From: Eudromia elegans
Taxonomy: Eukaryota > Chordata > Aves > Tinamiformes > Tinamidae
Length of the DNA: 64,000 bases
Reading direction: 5' to 3'
Assembly: GCA_003342815.1 (NCBI GenBank)
Contig: PTEX01000131.1
Coordinates: 891,640 to 955,639 of the forward strand
Part shown: one piece after another, positions 1-14,990 of the stretch
How the letters are laid out: each line of letters opens with the position of its first letter
Numbering within the stretch: the stretch's first letter is position 1
Program-made: the position numbers and the translations under genes
The notes under the pieces: model-generated
Told to the model about the DNA's origin: nothing
What the model saw: only the letters and a program-made list of their open reading frames with translations
Database searches by the model: none

Positions 1-3000
1 TTTCAGAACTGTTTGAACTTGGATTCACCACCTTGTTCTGACTATGCATCACTCGAGCTTAATCTTAAGATGTTCAAGGTTTGTCAGGACATGAGATCAG
101 GAAAACAGACATGTGGCAAAACACCATACCGAGCCTCAAGCAAATGACGGAAATGAAGCAACACCTACGATTTATTCCCCTTTTCATGGTAGCAAATCAG
201 CACAGCGTGTATACGTTGGCAGGTAACTTAAATGGAAAGTGATAGCTAGGGGGCAAAGCAGAGCATCCTGCTGCAGAGGGCTACCTATAGCTATTCCAGC
301 ATCAGCACTTAGTCTTTAACTTATTTCTCAAATACTCAGGCAAGCAATACGATAACGAGATATAAAATGAATCCCTTAATAATTGTAAAAATTATTGTAC
401 AATTTTCTGATTTACTACTCAGAATAATAGGAAACCCTGCATACGATCTAAGGGCATCAATGGAAGAGCAGCAAATTTAGTGCTGAGCTTAGCTGAGTGA
501 GGCTGGGTGGCTGGGAAAGGCACCTATTCATTCTTTACTTGTTAATGGAAATTGAACTGAGATTTAAGGAAATACAGCCCTGTGCAGAGAAAAATCTCAA
601 GAGACATCAAGAATATGAGAAAAAAGGAACGCATTTTTGGCAGAAAGCTTACTTATAAAGAACTGCTACCCACAGAGCCCTGCTTAGGGTACATTTAAAC
701 AATCAACTTTGTTTTAAAACTCTTTTAATGTCAATTACACCCTAGAGATATAGGTTATTGTTCTAGCTTCTAGCAAGAATTTAAATTCTTGTAAAATGAG
801 CAGTACTATTCAACCTGAAGGAGTATTTCCGGGAATGCCTTTACAACCACTCTGTCACTTGGGGGAGACTTCACAGCAGCAGCAGCATGCAGATACCACA
901 GGCTTAATGTTAGCGTCAAATTTCCCTTTGATATGATTCTTAATCTTAATATTAACCTCATGCTAACGACTAGAATAGCAGGAAAAAGTCATTTGACTGC
1001 AAGATCAGTCTCAGTGCAGCCCTGCTGACTTAGTCAGGCCCTGTTTTGCCAAGTGCTGTGCTCTGAACCACGCTCAGAAGATTTTCCTCCCACTTTTTCT
1101 TCTTGCAGTGACTTTTCACCTGCTCGGCTTCCTGCACACGACTACAGTCAAGTAAGCAAAAATGTCTTCTTCATTTCAGTATTTTTATTAGGCAATGAGA
1201 AAAATGTCATACGGAGCTTCGAATGCCTGTGGTTGGGCTCTGGCAGACGTTTTCAGTTCTCAAACCAAAGGACTTACAGCAAGGTCGTTAAAGGATCCAA
1301 AGATTTTAATGCAGCTTGCTTCCGTAGGTTTGATGCATGGAAGCTTTATGACAACCTTAGAAAGTTAACCTTTCTTGGTTCTCTTTATTCTTAGGAGAAA
1401 AAGAGTTTCAGCAGCAGATCAATGCGGGTCAAACTTAAACGAGGCTGACCAGCAGCAAGGACGCTTTGGATGAGGGACACAAAGAGAGGCTGTTCTGATG
1501 TGCAGCCCCGTGAAGAGTCAGCAGGAATCTCTCCTCCGGCTCCCAGTTGCTCTGTTTGATCGGGTATAGTGCCAGTTCTCCAGCTGCAAAACTCCTTCAT
1601 ATATTTTTGGTGATGAGGAAGCCCTGGTGTATGCATCACACACAAACTAATGAGACTCAAGTGAAACATAAAACAAGTTGTTCTTTACCTATATATCCAT
1701 AGTGTGGAACTGTTTGAAATTCAGTACTGTATAAATGTAAAAACCACCCTAATACTGGGTAGCTGTACAGCTAAGCTAGGCATCAATTCCTTCATGACCT
1801 GTGCTTAATACTAGCGAAGGTATTTGATGTACCAGCTTGTGCCTTGCTGGCACCACAGCACCTTAACTCTATCCCAAAGAACCTGCCCATGAGAGAAGCC
1901 AAACAGTTTTACTGTGAACAAAGACTCCATTCTGGTTAAAGCCTGTCGAGTTAAACTGCACTTTTTCACAACCACGCATACATTGAAAAAAATCTTATGC
2001 CTCAAAGCTTTTTGTGTTTTTTACACCGTTTTCAAAAACAGTATGGAAAAAAGCAAAAATTAACCACCTGTAAGAGTAAAAAAAATCACCTTAGCTTTGA
2101 TGTATTACTGCATTGCTAATGACAAGCCATTCAAAAACACATAGTGAAAAATATCAGTTTCAGTTCAAGCTGTTAAAAAATTTAGGAAAACACATTATAT
2201 TTCAGATCCCAGTCCCATGATACCACGTATAGATTCAGCTCAAGCCACTTGAACTTAATACCTTTGAGATCTGAAACATCTTCCCTTTCTCTTAAGCTAC
2301 CTAAATAATGGAAAACCACATGCTGCATGGATGCAGGTCCTCATCTTGGTTTTTCTTTTTATTTTTTTTTAAATCACTTCCTGGATTGAAAACTCCTGGG
2401 ACCTTAGAAAACTACCTGAGAGCAACCACAGCACAATGGGAGTGAGAAAGTAAGAAAGAGGCTCCTAGCTACTGAAACAACATTACATAGCAAGATTAAG
2501 CAGGAAGTTAAGCCAACCTCATCACTTTGTTTTTCCAGCTATCTATGGGATGGAAGCTGTGAGCACACGCTGAATCAGAGCAATGATTAAACTGTATACT
2601 TTTGGCCACAAAAATAATTAACTTTGTATTTGCTCGCCAGTTATTCTTTAGTTTAAGCCAATAAAAATGAGCATGATAATTAAACGCTACTTACCACTTG
2701 CCTGAAAAAGTCTTCAAGGCTAATACATTAAACCTTTAGCAAATACTTTCATCAGCTGAAAAAATATCAAGACGGTATATGGTCATTTTTTAATATTCTT
2801 CCCTAGATAAATTATTATTTTTACCTAGTGTTTTTAGTGAATTTCCTACAGCTAAAAACATAAGTATCATTATCCTGAGGTGCTGCAGTCCAAGTTAGAG
2901 ATCTGTAACTAATGAAACCGCGCACTGAGATCCAGTGCTTAAGCTAAAGTCGTGGTCCAAAGTCCGACCTCTGACAACAGGAGGTTCAAGTTAAGTGTTC

Positions 3001-4276
3001 AGACTAGCTGACTGGAATCACACATGAAAACTGCGTCAAGAGTGTTCCCTTAAACTTGCCATGCTTCGTAGGATGATACAACATTATGTTTATGGGTGGA
3101 GAGATTTGGTTATAATCATCTTAACCCAAACCCTTCTTTATTAAAGAGGAAAACACAGTGACTAGTAGCTGCTGCTACAGGCAGACAGGTGCCTTAAAGC
3201 AGTGTCAGAAATGTCTGAAAAAATTTGAGTTTCCAGTGAAGAGAATTTGTAAAAATAACTATACTGTCCTGTTTACTTCGGATTTGGAGTCACGCACGTA
3301 GCTGCCACCAGGATGCCCATGATTGCCAGCAGGAATGACAAGGCCTTCTTCCAACAGCAGCGTTTTGGATAAGCTATTTTCTGTAGGGGGGAGTTTCTGC
3401 TCACGTGTAGCTTTCCATCACAGGCAAAACACCTTTCCTGCACTAACCATGGTCAGGCAGCTGCCCTCCCTGCACTCAGCACGCAACTGGGTTGCAATAC
3501 TGAAGAAAGGTCGGGAGAAGATCCCTTGGAAATACTAATTTACCAAAACAGTGATACCAGCACGGATGAAATGGAGCATGGCCATCAGCACCAGGTTAAA
3601 AAGTAAACCACGAGCGTGCTGTGGGGCTCCAGGGTACAGAGGGCTACGGGTGGGTTGAGCATTGAACTTCCTATCAATGCTGAAACAAAAGAAATGGAGG
3701 AGGAAACGGAGTGCAACCACGTCTCTAGCAGCCACAATACAGTCCCAGCCCTACAAAGTACCGACTGAAAAACACAAAACTTCACAGGATTTCACGCAAG
3801 AGGATTACAGACAAAGCTACCCCCATTCCCATTTGTGTTGAACTTGTATTCCTTACATCACTACCGTTAAGTGGCTCTTAGTCATTCAAGTAGAGCTGGT
3901 CTTCCTCAGCTGTCCATCCTTCTATTTTCGTCTACCTGTACCAGAAACTACCAACACACAAAAGTGATAAAATGAAAGCACTTGCTACCAGAGGGAATAA
4001 ATAGGATTGTCTTGAGTTACAGAAAAGGCAGAGCAGAAGGGATAAGTTAACAGCAAATATTAAATAAACATTTTGATGTCTGCCCATGTTCAGTTATGTT
4101 TCTGTAAACAAATACCTGATATTTTTTTTTATGTGTGTGTGAATTTTCAAATCAAATTTTTTTTTATTTTGAGGGGTTTTTTTGGATACCTACAGGAACA
4201 GTTAAAATTCCATTTGCTAACTGTAGTTAAATGGCCTTGTTTTAGTTTGATTTCTCAGTTGTACAACAGTCTTGAG

Positions 4277-4292
4277 ATATATATATATATAT
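4277..4292. repeat. (AT)8 microsatellite
   Basis: There are eight perfect AT units. Confidence 0.9.
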
Positions 4293-6053
4293 GACATATT
4301 TCAACAGAACTCCTTTCTACATAATATAGTTCATTTTGAGCTCTACTGAAGTAGGTATGTATTTTTCATATGAAAGCATATACAGATATATTTGGTAGAA
4401 ACATAATTTTTCATATATCCAAAGACTGGCCTAAATTTAGGTCCATAGTTGAAAACCTCAAATATGCTCATTTTAAACTTGATTCATTATAGAATTCCAC
4501 TCTTTTCTTGCAACTTCCATATATCTCCAACTAGGAGGAGATTTCCTGGCCCAGACACTTAAACACTTGCAGCTCACTCCCAGGAGGAGCCACCCATTCC
4601 ACGTGGGAGCAGGACCAAGCACTTGGATTAGGGTCATTGCACTACGGACACAGAGTCAAAGCTCTGGACCAATGTCCCTGTTCTACTTATATCAAATAAG
4701 ATATAAAAAGAGCAAAGGATATCATAAAAAAAACTCTCTCCATTTTCCTTTCCTCTCTCTTGGTAATATCCAGCCCAGTTATTTGTTCCCCTTTGCGTAT
4801 CAGCTACTTTCAGAGCCGGGTCTCAAAAGCAAGAAGGATTATTTTTGAGCTAGATGCATGTGCCAAAGCAATCAAAAATTCCCAAGACTAGAGGGTACCT
4901 TTCACCAAAGTAGAGACACGCTTTTCATACTTGATGGTAGGAAAGTTATTGAACTTTCTTTCCAAATGAGGTTTTAGATGTTCCAAATACCAGAATTGTA
5001 GGAGGAGAATATATATTAGTACATAATCTCATATAGGACAGCATCTTGGAAATAAGTATCGATGCATATGGGGTATTCAGCTCTTCTGAGGCAGCTATAC
5101 AACTGGTGGTGCAACAAAGCAGGATCTCAAAGAACAGGGAGACACACGCCTGGGATCTGCTGCAATTGGTTACTCTGATGTGGCCTCCCTTCTGATTAGG
5201 GCATAAGAAACTTGTTTGAGTCTAGCCATGAAACCAAAAAGGAGTGGAGATCATCCCTATCCGATACAGACCTGCACGTGGTTGGCGCATCCATCAAGAA
5301 GAGGCCCACACACGGAAACACATGAATTTGCCACTGCATCTTGGACATGCTTGCAGCAGGGCAAGGGGAATACTTGTATTCCACAAAGGAAAATGACAGG
5401 GACACATTCATCTGCTCTTCATCTACATCCCTCCCAGTTTCACTAAGGTTCATGCTGTTTCCCACACATCTTTAGTCATTTCTTTCTCCCATGCTCTTTC
5501 TTATTTCCCTTTTAACCTTTGCTAGAAGGAACTGGGGGTAGTAGCCAAGCAGAACTTCATCTCGAGAGACCTGGCTATGGTCAGACTGCAAACAGAAAGC
5601 AATGGCAAATAACTGGAAATGAAATGTTTGCCACCAGTTAACTGATAAAGAATAATAGCCCATTGCCCATGAAAGTCAATCACCTGATTTACAGCCCATA
5701 CAAATAACACTGGGGTTTTTTTCCCCCTTTTTTGTATTTCCTCCTATTCTTTTACTTTCCCCAATCTGTATGGACATCTCTAGAGATCAAATCTGAAAGC
5801 ACAGAGCTTTAAGTAAAAAGCCTTTTTTATACCCGTCCCTCCTGCTAAGAGCAATTAATGGCGTAAAACACAAAGCACAGAAAAAAAAAATTTCTTACTA
5901 GAAAGGATATGGAATGATCTCAGCTGAAGATGTCGAGACTAAACACTTGATCCTTTAATTGTTGGTGTTTTCTTTTCACAACATACAAGCAAAAAAAATG
6001 TGAAAATATTTCCCTGTTAACGATATATAAATTAGAAAATTAACCTCCTAATT

Positions 6054-6069
6054 AAAAAAAAAAAAAAAA
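6054..6069. repeat. Poly-A tract (16)
   Basis: This is a homopolymer of 16 A in AT-rich intergenic DNA. Confidence 0.9.
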
Positions 6070-6320
6070 CTGATAAAATGTTATCATAAATTTTGTTGGG
6101 AAAAGCTTCTGATCCTTAACAAGAAAATATTTTTTAAATCTCTCCCTGGGGCATTTCACTCTGAAAGCCCCTCCGAGGACTTTTGTGGTATTTTCATCAC
6201 ACTCAGCCTCAGCTTATTGCCAAAAGCTGCAGGTGAATACTGCTGGGCACGTGCAAATGGAGTGACAATAAAGTGAGCAAAAAAAATGGAAAAGGAAAAA
6301 AAAGAGAGGCGCTATTACTC

Positions 6321-6340
6321 TTTTTTTTTTTTTTTTTTTT
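6321..6340. repeat. Poly-T tract (20)
   Basis: This is a homopolymer of 20 T in intergenic DNA. No flanking target-site duplication or retrocopy body was recognised. Confidence 0.9.
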
Positions 6341-9300
6341 GTGACAGAAGCCCATCCCTTAGCGCACCTATACATCATTTTAAGCCAGAATAGCATCAAA
6401 AAGTATACAAAACTAAAGTGAGACACACACTGGAGAACCCTCTTGAAATAAACTCATAGTTAACACCTGTGTTGAGAAAGCGTGGGATTATTCTACTCCT
6501 TTCCCAGAAAATATTTTCTAAGGAAATTCTACAAACATTTTTAGTGAAGGTTTTTACTTAAAGAATCAGTGCTTGATTCTGCTGGGGAAGAAAAAAAATG
6601 CAATTCCTGTTTTAAACTGGGTTTTTCTTAGAAAAGCAGGATACAAAGCAGGAATCAGTTTTGCAGTAATGAAGATGGATTCCTCCATTTTCCCTTTTCT
6701 GGGCTATAATGTATTATTAAAAACTTCAAAGTATTGCTGATGGAACATACTATAATAGCAGCATTGCTGGAAAAGAGCTCTACTTCTTTTTCAGGATAAT
6801 TTATTCCAGATTGGGCCAACTGGAAAGCTTTTCAAAGACTGTCAGCACCATTAGCTCGTCTCCTTTGTGGCAAAGGCAAGGCTATTGGATGAGTATTGAT
6901 TTGATGTCATTCTGGGACTGTACAATATTTGGAAGCTGGAGAGAATTGTATATGTGGGTGAAACAGGAAGAAAAAAGCCAATACAAAAAGTGTAGCCAGG
7001 CTCTGAGAGCAACTTGATCTGCGATACCTTATCAGCACTTTTGATTTCGCTCTTTCACTCAGGTACTCAAGTCTGCTGATACTCAGCAAAATCAAGCGAA
7101 TGAGGCCCTAAAATCATTTATTTTACATTCATTTTATTCTTTCAATCAGTTATTTGTTTTGTGGTCTCCTGGTTATTCAAAAGTATAAAATATATAGCAC
7201 AGGAATAGTCTACTGCAAATTATGCATTAATCTTCCAGTCAGTCTGAACAAGAATTGGTGTAAGGGCTTGCTACGGGTTTTAGAGCTTTGGTTACTGGTC
7301 ACTACTTTGGTGTTTTATTACTAATATGTCCAGACTCAGTCTAAATGTATATTAGATCTATTAGAAGTATTTTTGACACACAGTCAGTTACACATCTCAG
7401 AGGACTGAGACACATTGCACGGAAAAGTACACTTTTTAAAGAAAAATATGGTAGAAAAAAGCAATGCTTTTGTGGAGTTTACTCTTATCTTGAGTTATTT
7501 TGTGGATCCATTTTAAATCCCTACCATGCAAAAAGCTGTAACCACAACTGAGATTCCTTTCCCTTGAAGGACATGATGCCCTTAGATGAAGGGCATGATG
7601 ATGAAGATACCCTTAGATGAAGCCTTCCTTTAAGGTCACTGTGTTTTTGAGCAAGCTAGGCAAATACATAAGAAAACTAGTCCGCAAATTGACTTTTAAA
7701 TCACAAGGGCAGGGACTTGCCCAAATAAAATCATGTTCAGGAATATTGTCCACACCACGGAAGCAGTACCCTCTGGTTGGAGGCCAGTTATTTTCCAAGG
7801 GAAGAAATGCAGAAATACAAGTAGCTGTAAGCTTAAAGCTCCCTGCCATGGAAGATCACGGCATGCCTACCTCCCCAAAATCTCAAGGCAGCTCATGACA
7901 AGCCAGGTCCCCATTTAGAGAAATAAGCCTGATTTATATGACCAACACCAGCGTGTTAGAAAAGACAAATGGTTGTAATAAATATTCTTTAGTAGTTCTA
8001 TTATGACTTTTGCCTTTAAGAACTCACATCAGTGTCAACCCAGGCATTTACTTGATCACCGGTGCAGAACTGGGTGATCCTGCATGAGGAAGATGAGTTC
8101 TCCTGCCAGGCCAATCCCAGCCCTGTCATTGATGACGGCTTGATTGGTTTGCCTTGAAAATTAAGCAAGAAGTTCAAATTTTGGGTAGATGAACAACAGC
8201 ATAATCAGCACTTTACAATGAGAACGCATGCAAAAGAGATGTATGAAGCATTCAGCCTAAAATGAGGACACAAGTTTAACAAAAATATTCCTCCAGAGAG
8301 GAGAGATATCAGGTTTTGAAAACTAGTCAAAATGAGATGTTTATGATTGCTCTGAGTATTTGTTTAACTTCCAAAACTGCTCACTAAATATATTCTAGAG
8401 TTGAATTTACTTCTTTAACTGCTTTCTTGGAGAGTCAGCTTTCTTATTTAAATCTAATTTACCTTTCCATTTGACAGTAAAAAGCCGTGTCGTGCACATC
8501 AATAAAGTCACACACAGAATTTCAGGCGGACTTCAAAACTGATACACAATATTGTGTGGTTATAACCAATTTAGGGATTTTGCTGACCTTCTCAAAAAAG
8601 GAAGTTCTGCATGCTTTACACCACTTCTGTGACAGTTTTGGAGAGGTAAGGAAAGTTATCTTATGGTCTATGTGGCTGGGAATTTCATAGCTGGATAATA
8701 ACCATGTGGGACCACATTTTTCTAATCTGACTGCCTGGTAGACTCACATATTCATTTATTCTGTCCCCACAGGCACGAGAATGGGCGAGAGTCAAACCCC
8801 ACCGACCTCAGCTCGTTTGGAGTTGGCATAGATGGTTCAGGATAAGGCTCAGAACAAACAATGATTCGTTATTTCACTGAACTTGCAGGTGCAAAGGTAG
8901 AAAGCCAAATTCAACTGGCAGGTTCAAAAAGGCGGTCCTTTAAGATTATAGCTTTATGGTGTTTTTTTCATACACCTATTCAATGAACACCTATCTTTTA
9001 CTTTAAGCTCACATTTCCATAGTTAGAACACGGCCCTATTTTTAAGCTTTAATAACACTTTATGAATTACCCACTACTTATACAGTACCATACATGCAGA
9101 TAGGGCCTGAAACAAACCCAAGGTAAAAACTGGAGTACAGCTTTATTGAGGAGCTGTGCCATTGATGTAAACAATTGCACCACGGTTCTGCCCTCGATCT
9201 CAAGTTAGATCAGAAAGATAAGAATTAGACAGCACGCCTTAGGAGAGAAATACTAAAGAGAGGGACTATGCTTTGGGCTGAAGGGTGGGCAATTGCCCAG

Positions 9301-9618
9301 AAAGAGAGCAAAGAAAGGCAGAAACCTGCAGAAAATAATACTGTTTAAGTCAGACCTAATGTCCACAACATTTTTTGCTGTGAGTTACATCAATTACTAA
9401 ATTATCAGGTTACCGATTTTTGTAGCCATGTAGTGAGATGCATAGCAGCAGAATTACACTTAGATCATAATCTTAAACAATCTGCTCTAATAAGTACGAT
9501 ATTTTGAAAATATCATTTCTATTGTTCATTTAAACCTCAGTACTTAGAACTGCTGAGGATTTTTTTTTTAAATCTACTACCTGAGAATTTCAACTGCACT
9601 TAATGGGAGCCGTCTTAT

Positions 9619-9703
9619 ATATTTAATATTTTGTTATAATAATATAATAATATTTTGATATTTATTTTTAATAGTAATATTTTATATATTTAATAATCTG
9701 TGA
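9619..9703. repeat. AT-only low-complexity block
   Basis: About 85 nt of almost pure A/T is built from ataatattt-like words. It is flanked on the right (9822-9837) by a separate 16-base A run. Confidence 0.8.
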
Positions 9704-10277
9704 TATGCCATGACAGAATCATATGAGATCGTATATACCTGATACCTCAATAATAAAAGAATACCTAGATGGAATCGATTATACCAACCAGGTCAACATC
9801 AGCCAGCAGCATTAGAAAAAGAAAAAAAAAAAAAAAAGGGAATATGTGAATATTTTGGTCTTCCAAATGGTTGTTCCCTGAAGCAAGTGGGCTGAAATAA
9901 AGTTAATAAACTATTTGTTTCACTGTACTCCCATTAATAATGTATTCCCATGATCAGAAACAAACCACTACAACTATATCAGAGTATGCTGGCTTCTTAT
10001 CGTAACTGGACATTCATGCAAAAAGAGTGTATGATTTAATAAAACATCATTGCTAAAATTTTAGATGAATCTTCATGTCTTGTACAACAAAACTAATTTC
10101 AAAAGGTCTCTCAGTAGCTCTGTAAATAATTAAACAGCAATTAACTATTATTTTCTAGGAAAAAAATTAAAGGGGTCATGAGAATGAGCTGCTACTCTCC
10201 CATAGCAGATTATTAACCCCTCAAAAATCAAATTCCTAATATATGTTTAAAAGCAGTACACTCATATTTTCTCTCTC

Positions 10278-10296
10278 TTTTTTTTTTTTTTTTTTT
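10278..10296. repeat. Poly-T tract (19)
   Basis: This T homopolymer is preceded by a short CT run. Confidence 0.9.
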
Positions 10297-12633
10297 GATA
10301 AAGAAAATCCAAAGTAAAGCAAAATTAAAATTTGTTCTTGGTGGTTAAGGGGAAGAAGGGAAGGAGTGTTCACTTTTTCTGACCACTTATGGGCAAGTGA
10401 GTCCATTACGCGCATACACAATCACGTTTGGCACGGAAGATTACTAGAGTACAAATGCTCGTTGGCTTAACCCACTGTGTACTTGGTTTTCTAATGTAGG
10501 CTTCTGGTTAGTATTAATCCTAGGCAAATCAAAAGTGCTGTTTGGGAAAGTTTACAGCTGGCCCTTCATAAATCTAAAATGCCAATAGTTGTCAAGTGCT
10601 GTAGATACGCCTTGCAGAGAACATTCCAACCGTTTGGGTCATGCTGTAACTTCTGTTTCAGAAATATGGTTTTAATAGGGTTTAGCTGGGGAAAGGCTCA
10701 AATTTTTCACTCAGACCTTAAATTACAAAGCAAATGTGGGAAAATAGGTTGAATCAGTGCTGCTAAACACTCCCTGTAAAATTCACACCCTGGAGAATAT
10801 TTCTGGTACCACAAAAACGTTCTCGCAAACAAAATAATGTTTCTTTGTTCCACACTAATCAAAAGTCTCCAAGAGAGCAGATTTTATGGATGCATTAAAA
10901 AAAAAAAGGCTTAGAAAGAGAACAACATCACATCAGCCCATCCATAAATCAAACAACAGGGTGGTGTGACGGAGAGGAGGATTCACCCTGATTGCTCACT
11001 GGCTACAGAAAGAAAACCCGAGGTCCTCGAAAGGTTACCCAGGCCCAGTTTTAAACTCTATTCTATTTCCTATCAAACAAACCTCACATGTGTCTATTTT
11101 CAGAGCAAACTTTTCAGCATTTCAGAGCCCTCTCCGTGCCTCAAGTTTGAGTCAGTAGCAAGACTGCTATTTTGCTCTGGATTTGTTTTTTCTGCCCTTC
11201 CTCAGATCACATTTTAAAAAACATACCTGGAAAGGAAATTAAAAGGTGATTAAGCTTTATGTCAGTTCTTTCTGACAGATATTTCTGTAATTTCTCCATT
11301 CAAGCCCTTAGCAAGGCAATAGTTTGCTAATAATACCTCAATGCTTATTTTACCTTATATTTAGCAGACACATTTTGCTGAAGTCGGACTGAAACCTTTC
11401 TTGCTGCAGAGGAGCTTCCTCTGCTCTTGACCGCAGAAGGGTTTTGCCTACATATTTGACAATTCAACGTGTTTCCTCCTTGTCTTCCCTAGGCTAAACA
11501 CGGACTAAACCAGCCCAGTGCTTTCCCGGGTTGCTGAGCTGGCTGCTTCCCCACCTCAGCAGAGCCCATCCCTCCCATCAGCACGGTGGCACCGGCCCAC
11601 ACAGCAAACCAGCTCTGAGGCTTTGGCACCTCGCAGCAGCAGAGACCTAGGTACCCTCTCATCCCTCCAGCACTCCCCTGTGTTTACGTGTTGCCAGATA
11701 TTTTCACAAAAATCATTGAACCAAGCTCCATTTCTGATCAACCAAGGCGTATTGGAATTGCTGTCCACGATGTTGGTTCTGTCTGGCCTGCAAGCTTGCC
11801 CGGTGTGGGTGGAGAACCTTGTGCTTGCTGTTAAAGTGTGTCCCGGAGAAGGGGCGCCACCAGACCGCACCTCCAACTCCAAAGCTCATCCCAAACGCTC
11901 ACACACCAGGTCCCTGAAAGAGCTTGCAGGCTTTCCCTGGTGCACATCGTCTGCAAACCTAAAGGCATGTCCTCTAACTCACCGCCCAACTTGCTAGTTT
12001 ACACCTGTGGACCACCAGAAGTTGCTGGGGATGGTCCATTCTGAAGTCATCTTGCAATGGTTTCATCTAAATTGTATTTCTATTTTTCATTAAATTATCG
12101 ATAGCTCTACAAATGTCAAAATATTTTATCTAGTCCCTTTCCTCTATTAACCATGGCCAATCCTGGGTGAAAATTATATAGGCAAAGTATTTTTGACAAA
12201 TCACTGCTGACTGCAGCTTATCTCGGTTTCTCCTTTCCTTTGAAAGTGCTTACAAACAGTTGGCTTGGTTTTTAGTTCCAGTATTTTTCCATGAATCAGA
12301 GCAAAGCTGACTCATCTAGAATAATTTCTTACCAATTTCTTTAAAAGGATAGGCACCAGGTTCATCTTTGAGTGCCTTTCTGGAATGAAAGCTCCAGTGA
12401 CCCTATGTCGAAGAAATCTATACAGTTTCTCTGTTGAAAATACTAACAAATGCTCTGCTATGGCAAGTAACATGGCCCTATTATGTCACAAAAGAAATTA
12501 TTGCTTTGCTTCCCACTTAAATTAGATATATGGGTATGATTCCTTACATTCCAGAGAGCTGTGCATACCATTAATAACTTATTTCAAAATAGGAATTACA
12601 TGCAAAGTAATAACAGTTACTGCTCAGAACAGT

Positions 12634-12905
12634 TGCAAGTAAGAGGGAAAAAAAAAAAAGTGTGAACATTGGAAAAGAGGACTAAATATGTAAGCAAGAA
12701 GAAAAAGAATGATAGGAAAAAAGTAGTAAAACTAAAAGGAGAAGTAGTAAAAAGGAAGATAAATGGACTAAGAAATAAACTCTAAAATAAGCCATTTAGA
12801 CAACAGCCAACAGAAATAGCATGAGTCACCTGATTAGAGAGGGGGAAAAAATTAGTATAGCAAAACAAAACAAAATGGAAGACAGATGAGAGTAAGGAGA
12901 GCAAA
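12634..12905 (+). repeat. Purine-rich (A/G) strand-asymmetric block
   Basis: The plus strand is dominated by A and G, especially at 12,640-12,780, with words such as aagaag, aaaagga and gtagtaaaa. It is low-complexity DNA with no coding meaning. Confidence 0.7.
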
Positions 12906-14825
12906 GGAGAAGGTATTATGAAATCTTGGTTTTAAAGTGGTTTTCAAGACATGACCATAATCAAAATATACTCTTTGAGATAAAATACTAATACAACTGC
13001 TCAAAACTGATTTAAAAATCATTTGGACAACTGCAGAAATAATTAGATTTTGGTATGTATTTTAGGCTGGTAAACTATTTTTTTATTTAGATCACAGGAT
13101 AAATTACCCAAATTCACCTGATTTTACCAACACAGAGAAGAAAGAGAGGAAGCACCACAGTTAAGGATGCCAGATCACTCTTCCCGATGTTCACTGGCCA
13201 CACATGGCTGCTGCAACCCTTAACACCAGCACGGCTGGTAGGTACATTCTGCTTAACTTCTCATCAAGCAAAAGACAGCTATTGGTTTACAGATCCTTTT
13301 TCCACTGTAGAAGCAAACCCTAGGAACTGTTATTCCTAGAGTTTTTGTTCTTGTTTTGAGGAGTCTGTCTAATTTGCACTTTTGTTTAACACATCGTATG
13401 CAACAGAAAGTTGATACATGCACACACGACTTCTCTGTATGAAAGGCACTGTATATGCCGTGGAGTGTTATCTTACATTCTTCTTAAACACTCCGAGTTC
13501 CCTATAGATCCACAAATCATTGCCATGACGTTGGTCTTGCAATCTGCCAGTTTTCAGGGGTTTTTTCCACACGCCTTCCAGTGTTTTATGGAAATTTCCA
13601 GTCGCCTTTACTGCAATCTCCTAATCACTGCACTTTGCAGACCTCTACAGACTTTGCTGCTGGTACTTGGGCAACCATCCGGTATCTGAACAGTGGGATA
13701 CGGGAACCCTTGGAGCGGTGGTAAAAACCTCTGTGGAGGTCACCAGGTACCAGCCTCATTCCCCAATATAGTAGCACCAATTAGAGCATCAAATCCCTCC
13801 CAGGTCTGGCTTATTTTCTGTGACAAATGAGAGAGAACAGATAGAGCACAAGGGGTGGGGAAAGGGAACTCTCAGTAAGATCTACTAAGGAAATTGAGGG
13901 AAAAAAAAAAGGAAAATACAGACCATAAGGACACACTGAAGTTCTCAACTTGTTAATACTACATGGTTATGTCTCACACCAACAAATATAATAGAACTTT
14001 TTGCAGAGTGCAGTTTGTCTTCTAGGGTGAGCAACCTGCTCAGCAAGCACCGACTAAAACTAACACAAGTCACATTTTCAAGTAAGAAGTAAATGAGGCA
14101 GTAGGGAGGATATGAACTTCCTGACACGGACTTTCTGTGTCCAGCACTCTTCTTGGTTCAGCCAAAAGGATGTTCAAAGACAAATAATAAATTCATAAAG
14201 CCAAGCAATAAGTGTCATGTCACAGTTCTGTCTTATTGTTTTCTTGAGTGAAACAAAATGCTTTGCTAATGTCCGTGACACTTCAGAAATCCTTTATGAA
14301 GGGCTTGTTTTGAAACAACACTTAGAGGTGGAGGAATTAAATCACCCTGAGCTGAAACAATACAAGGTCACACAGCAAGTCAGTGGAGGGAGAAGTCAGC
14401 CAGTGAGCTCCGCGGCTCCCGTTTGTGCTGTGGTTACCTGGGGCGTTGCAGAGGGACACCAGGAGCGTCACACGGGAGCAAGGAAGGAAAGGACGCTCAG
14501 CCCTTGTGCTCCTTGGGATGCGATGGGCACTCATCTTTACCAAGCTTCCCCATCCAGCACTGTGCAGAGAAAGAGCAGCGACGCTCGTTTCCCATCTGCC
14601 CTTTTCCAGTTGTGCTAGCTTTGCTGTTTGGATCCCGAACTGAGGACTCGAGGTGCAAGGAAAAGAGAAAAATGTAAGTAAAGGCTTCAAGGCTACCTCA
14701 GGCAGCTCTTTAGGTGGATGTTAACATAGTGGATACTTGGGAATTCCTTTGCAAAACTGAATGTAATGGAGATAAGCTTTAAAAAAAGGCAAAATTCCTT
14801 TAATTCAGGAGGAATTCAGGAGGAA

Positions 14826-14990
14826 TTCACCGTGGAAGCGGTTTCCGTGGCAGCAGGTGCCGTGCCGGTGGAAGACGGGAGCGCGGCAGGACCGGGCAGG
14901 ACCAGGCCACGGGCTGAGCGGGGCTCCCCTGCTCCAAAACTTCGGCCTAACGGTTCCGCCCTGCTAGGACAACGAAGATGCTGGGAGCCA
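14826..14990. other. CpG-dense patch, intergenic
   Basis: About 15 CpG lie within about 165 nt, next to a short duplicated word (aggaggaattc, near 14,807-14,828). No gene was recognised. Confidence 0.35.

Larger units (their letters stand above)
1..11450. other. Intergenic, no gene recognised
   Basis: This is AT-rich single-copy DNA. Open frames are under about 115 codons, often in opposing strands, with no conserved domain. It contains poly-A/T tracts, one AT microsatellite and one AT-only block. A small 13-nt direct repeat (cccttagatgaag at 7579 and 7610) encloses an imperfect hairpin. A distal CPE-TLL1 interval is the likely context by synteny with mammals. Confidence 0.6.

Noticed and set aside
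11518..11997. 159-codon plus-strand open frame in a GC-richer stretch
   Set aside because: No conserved domain, a competing frame on the other strand (11556-11882) and no splice context supporting a gene.
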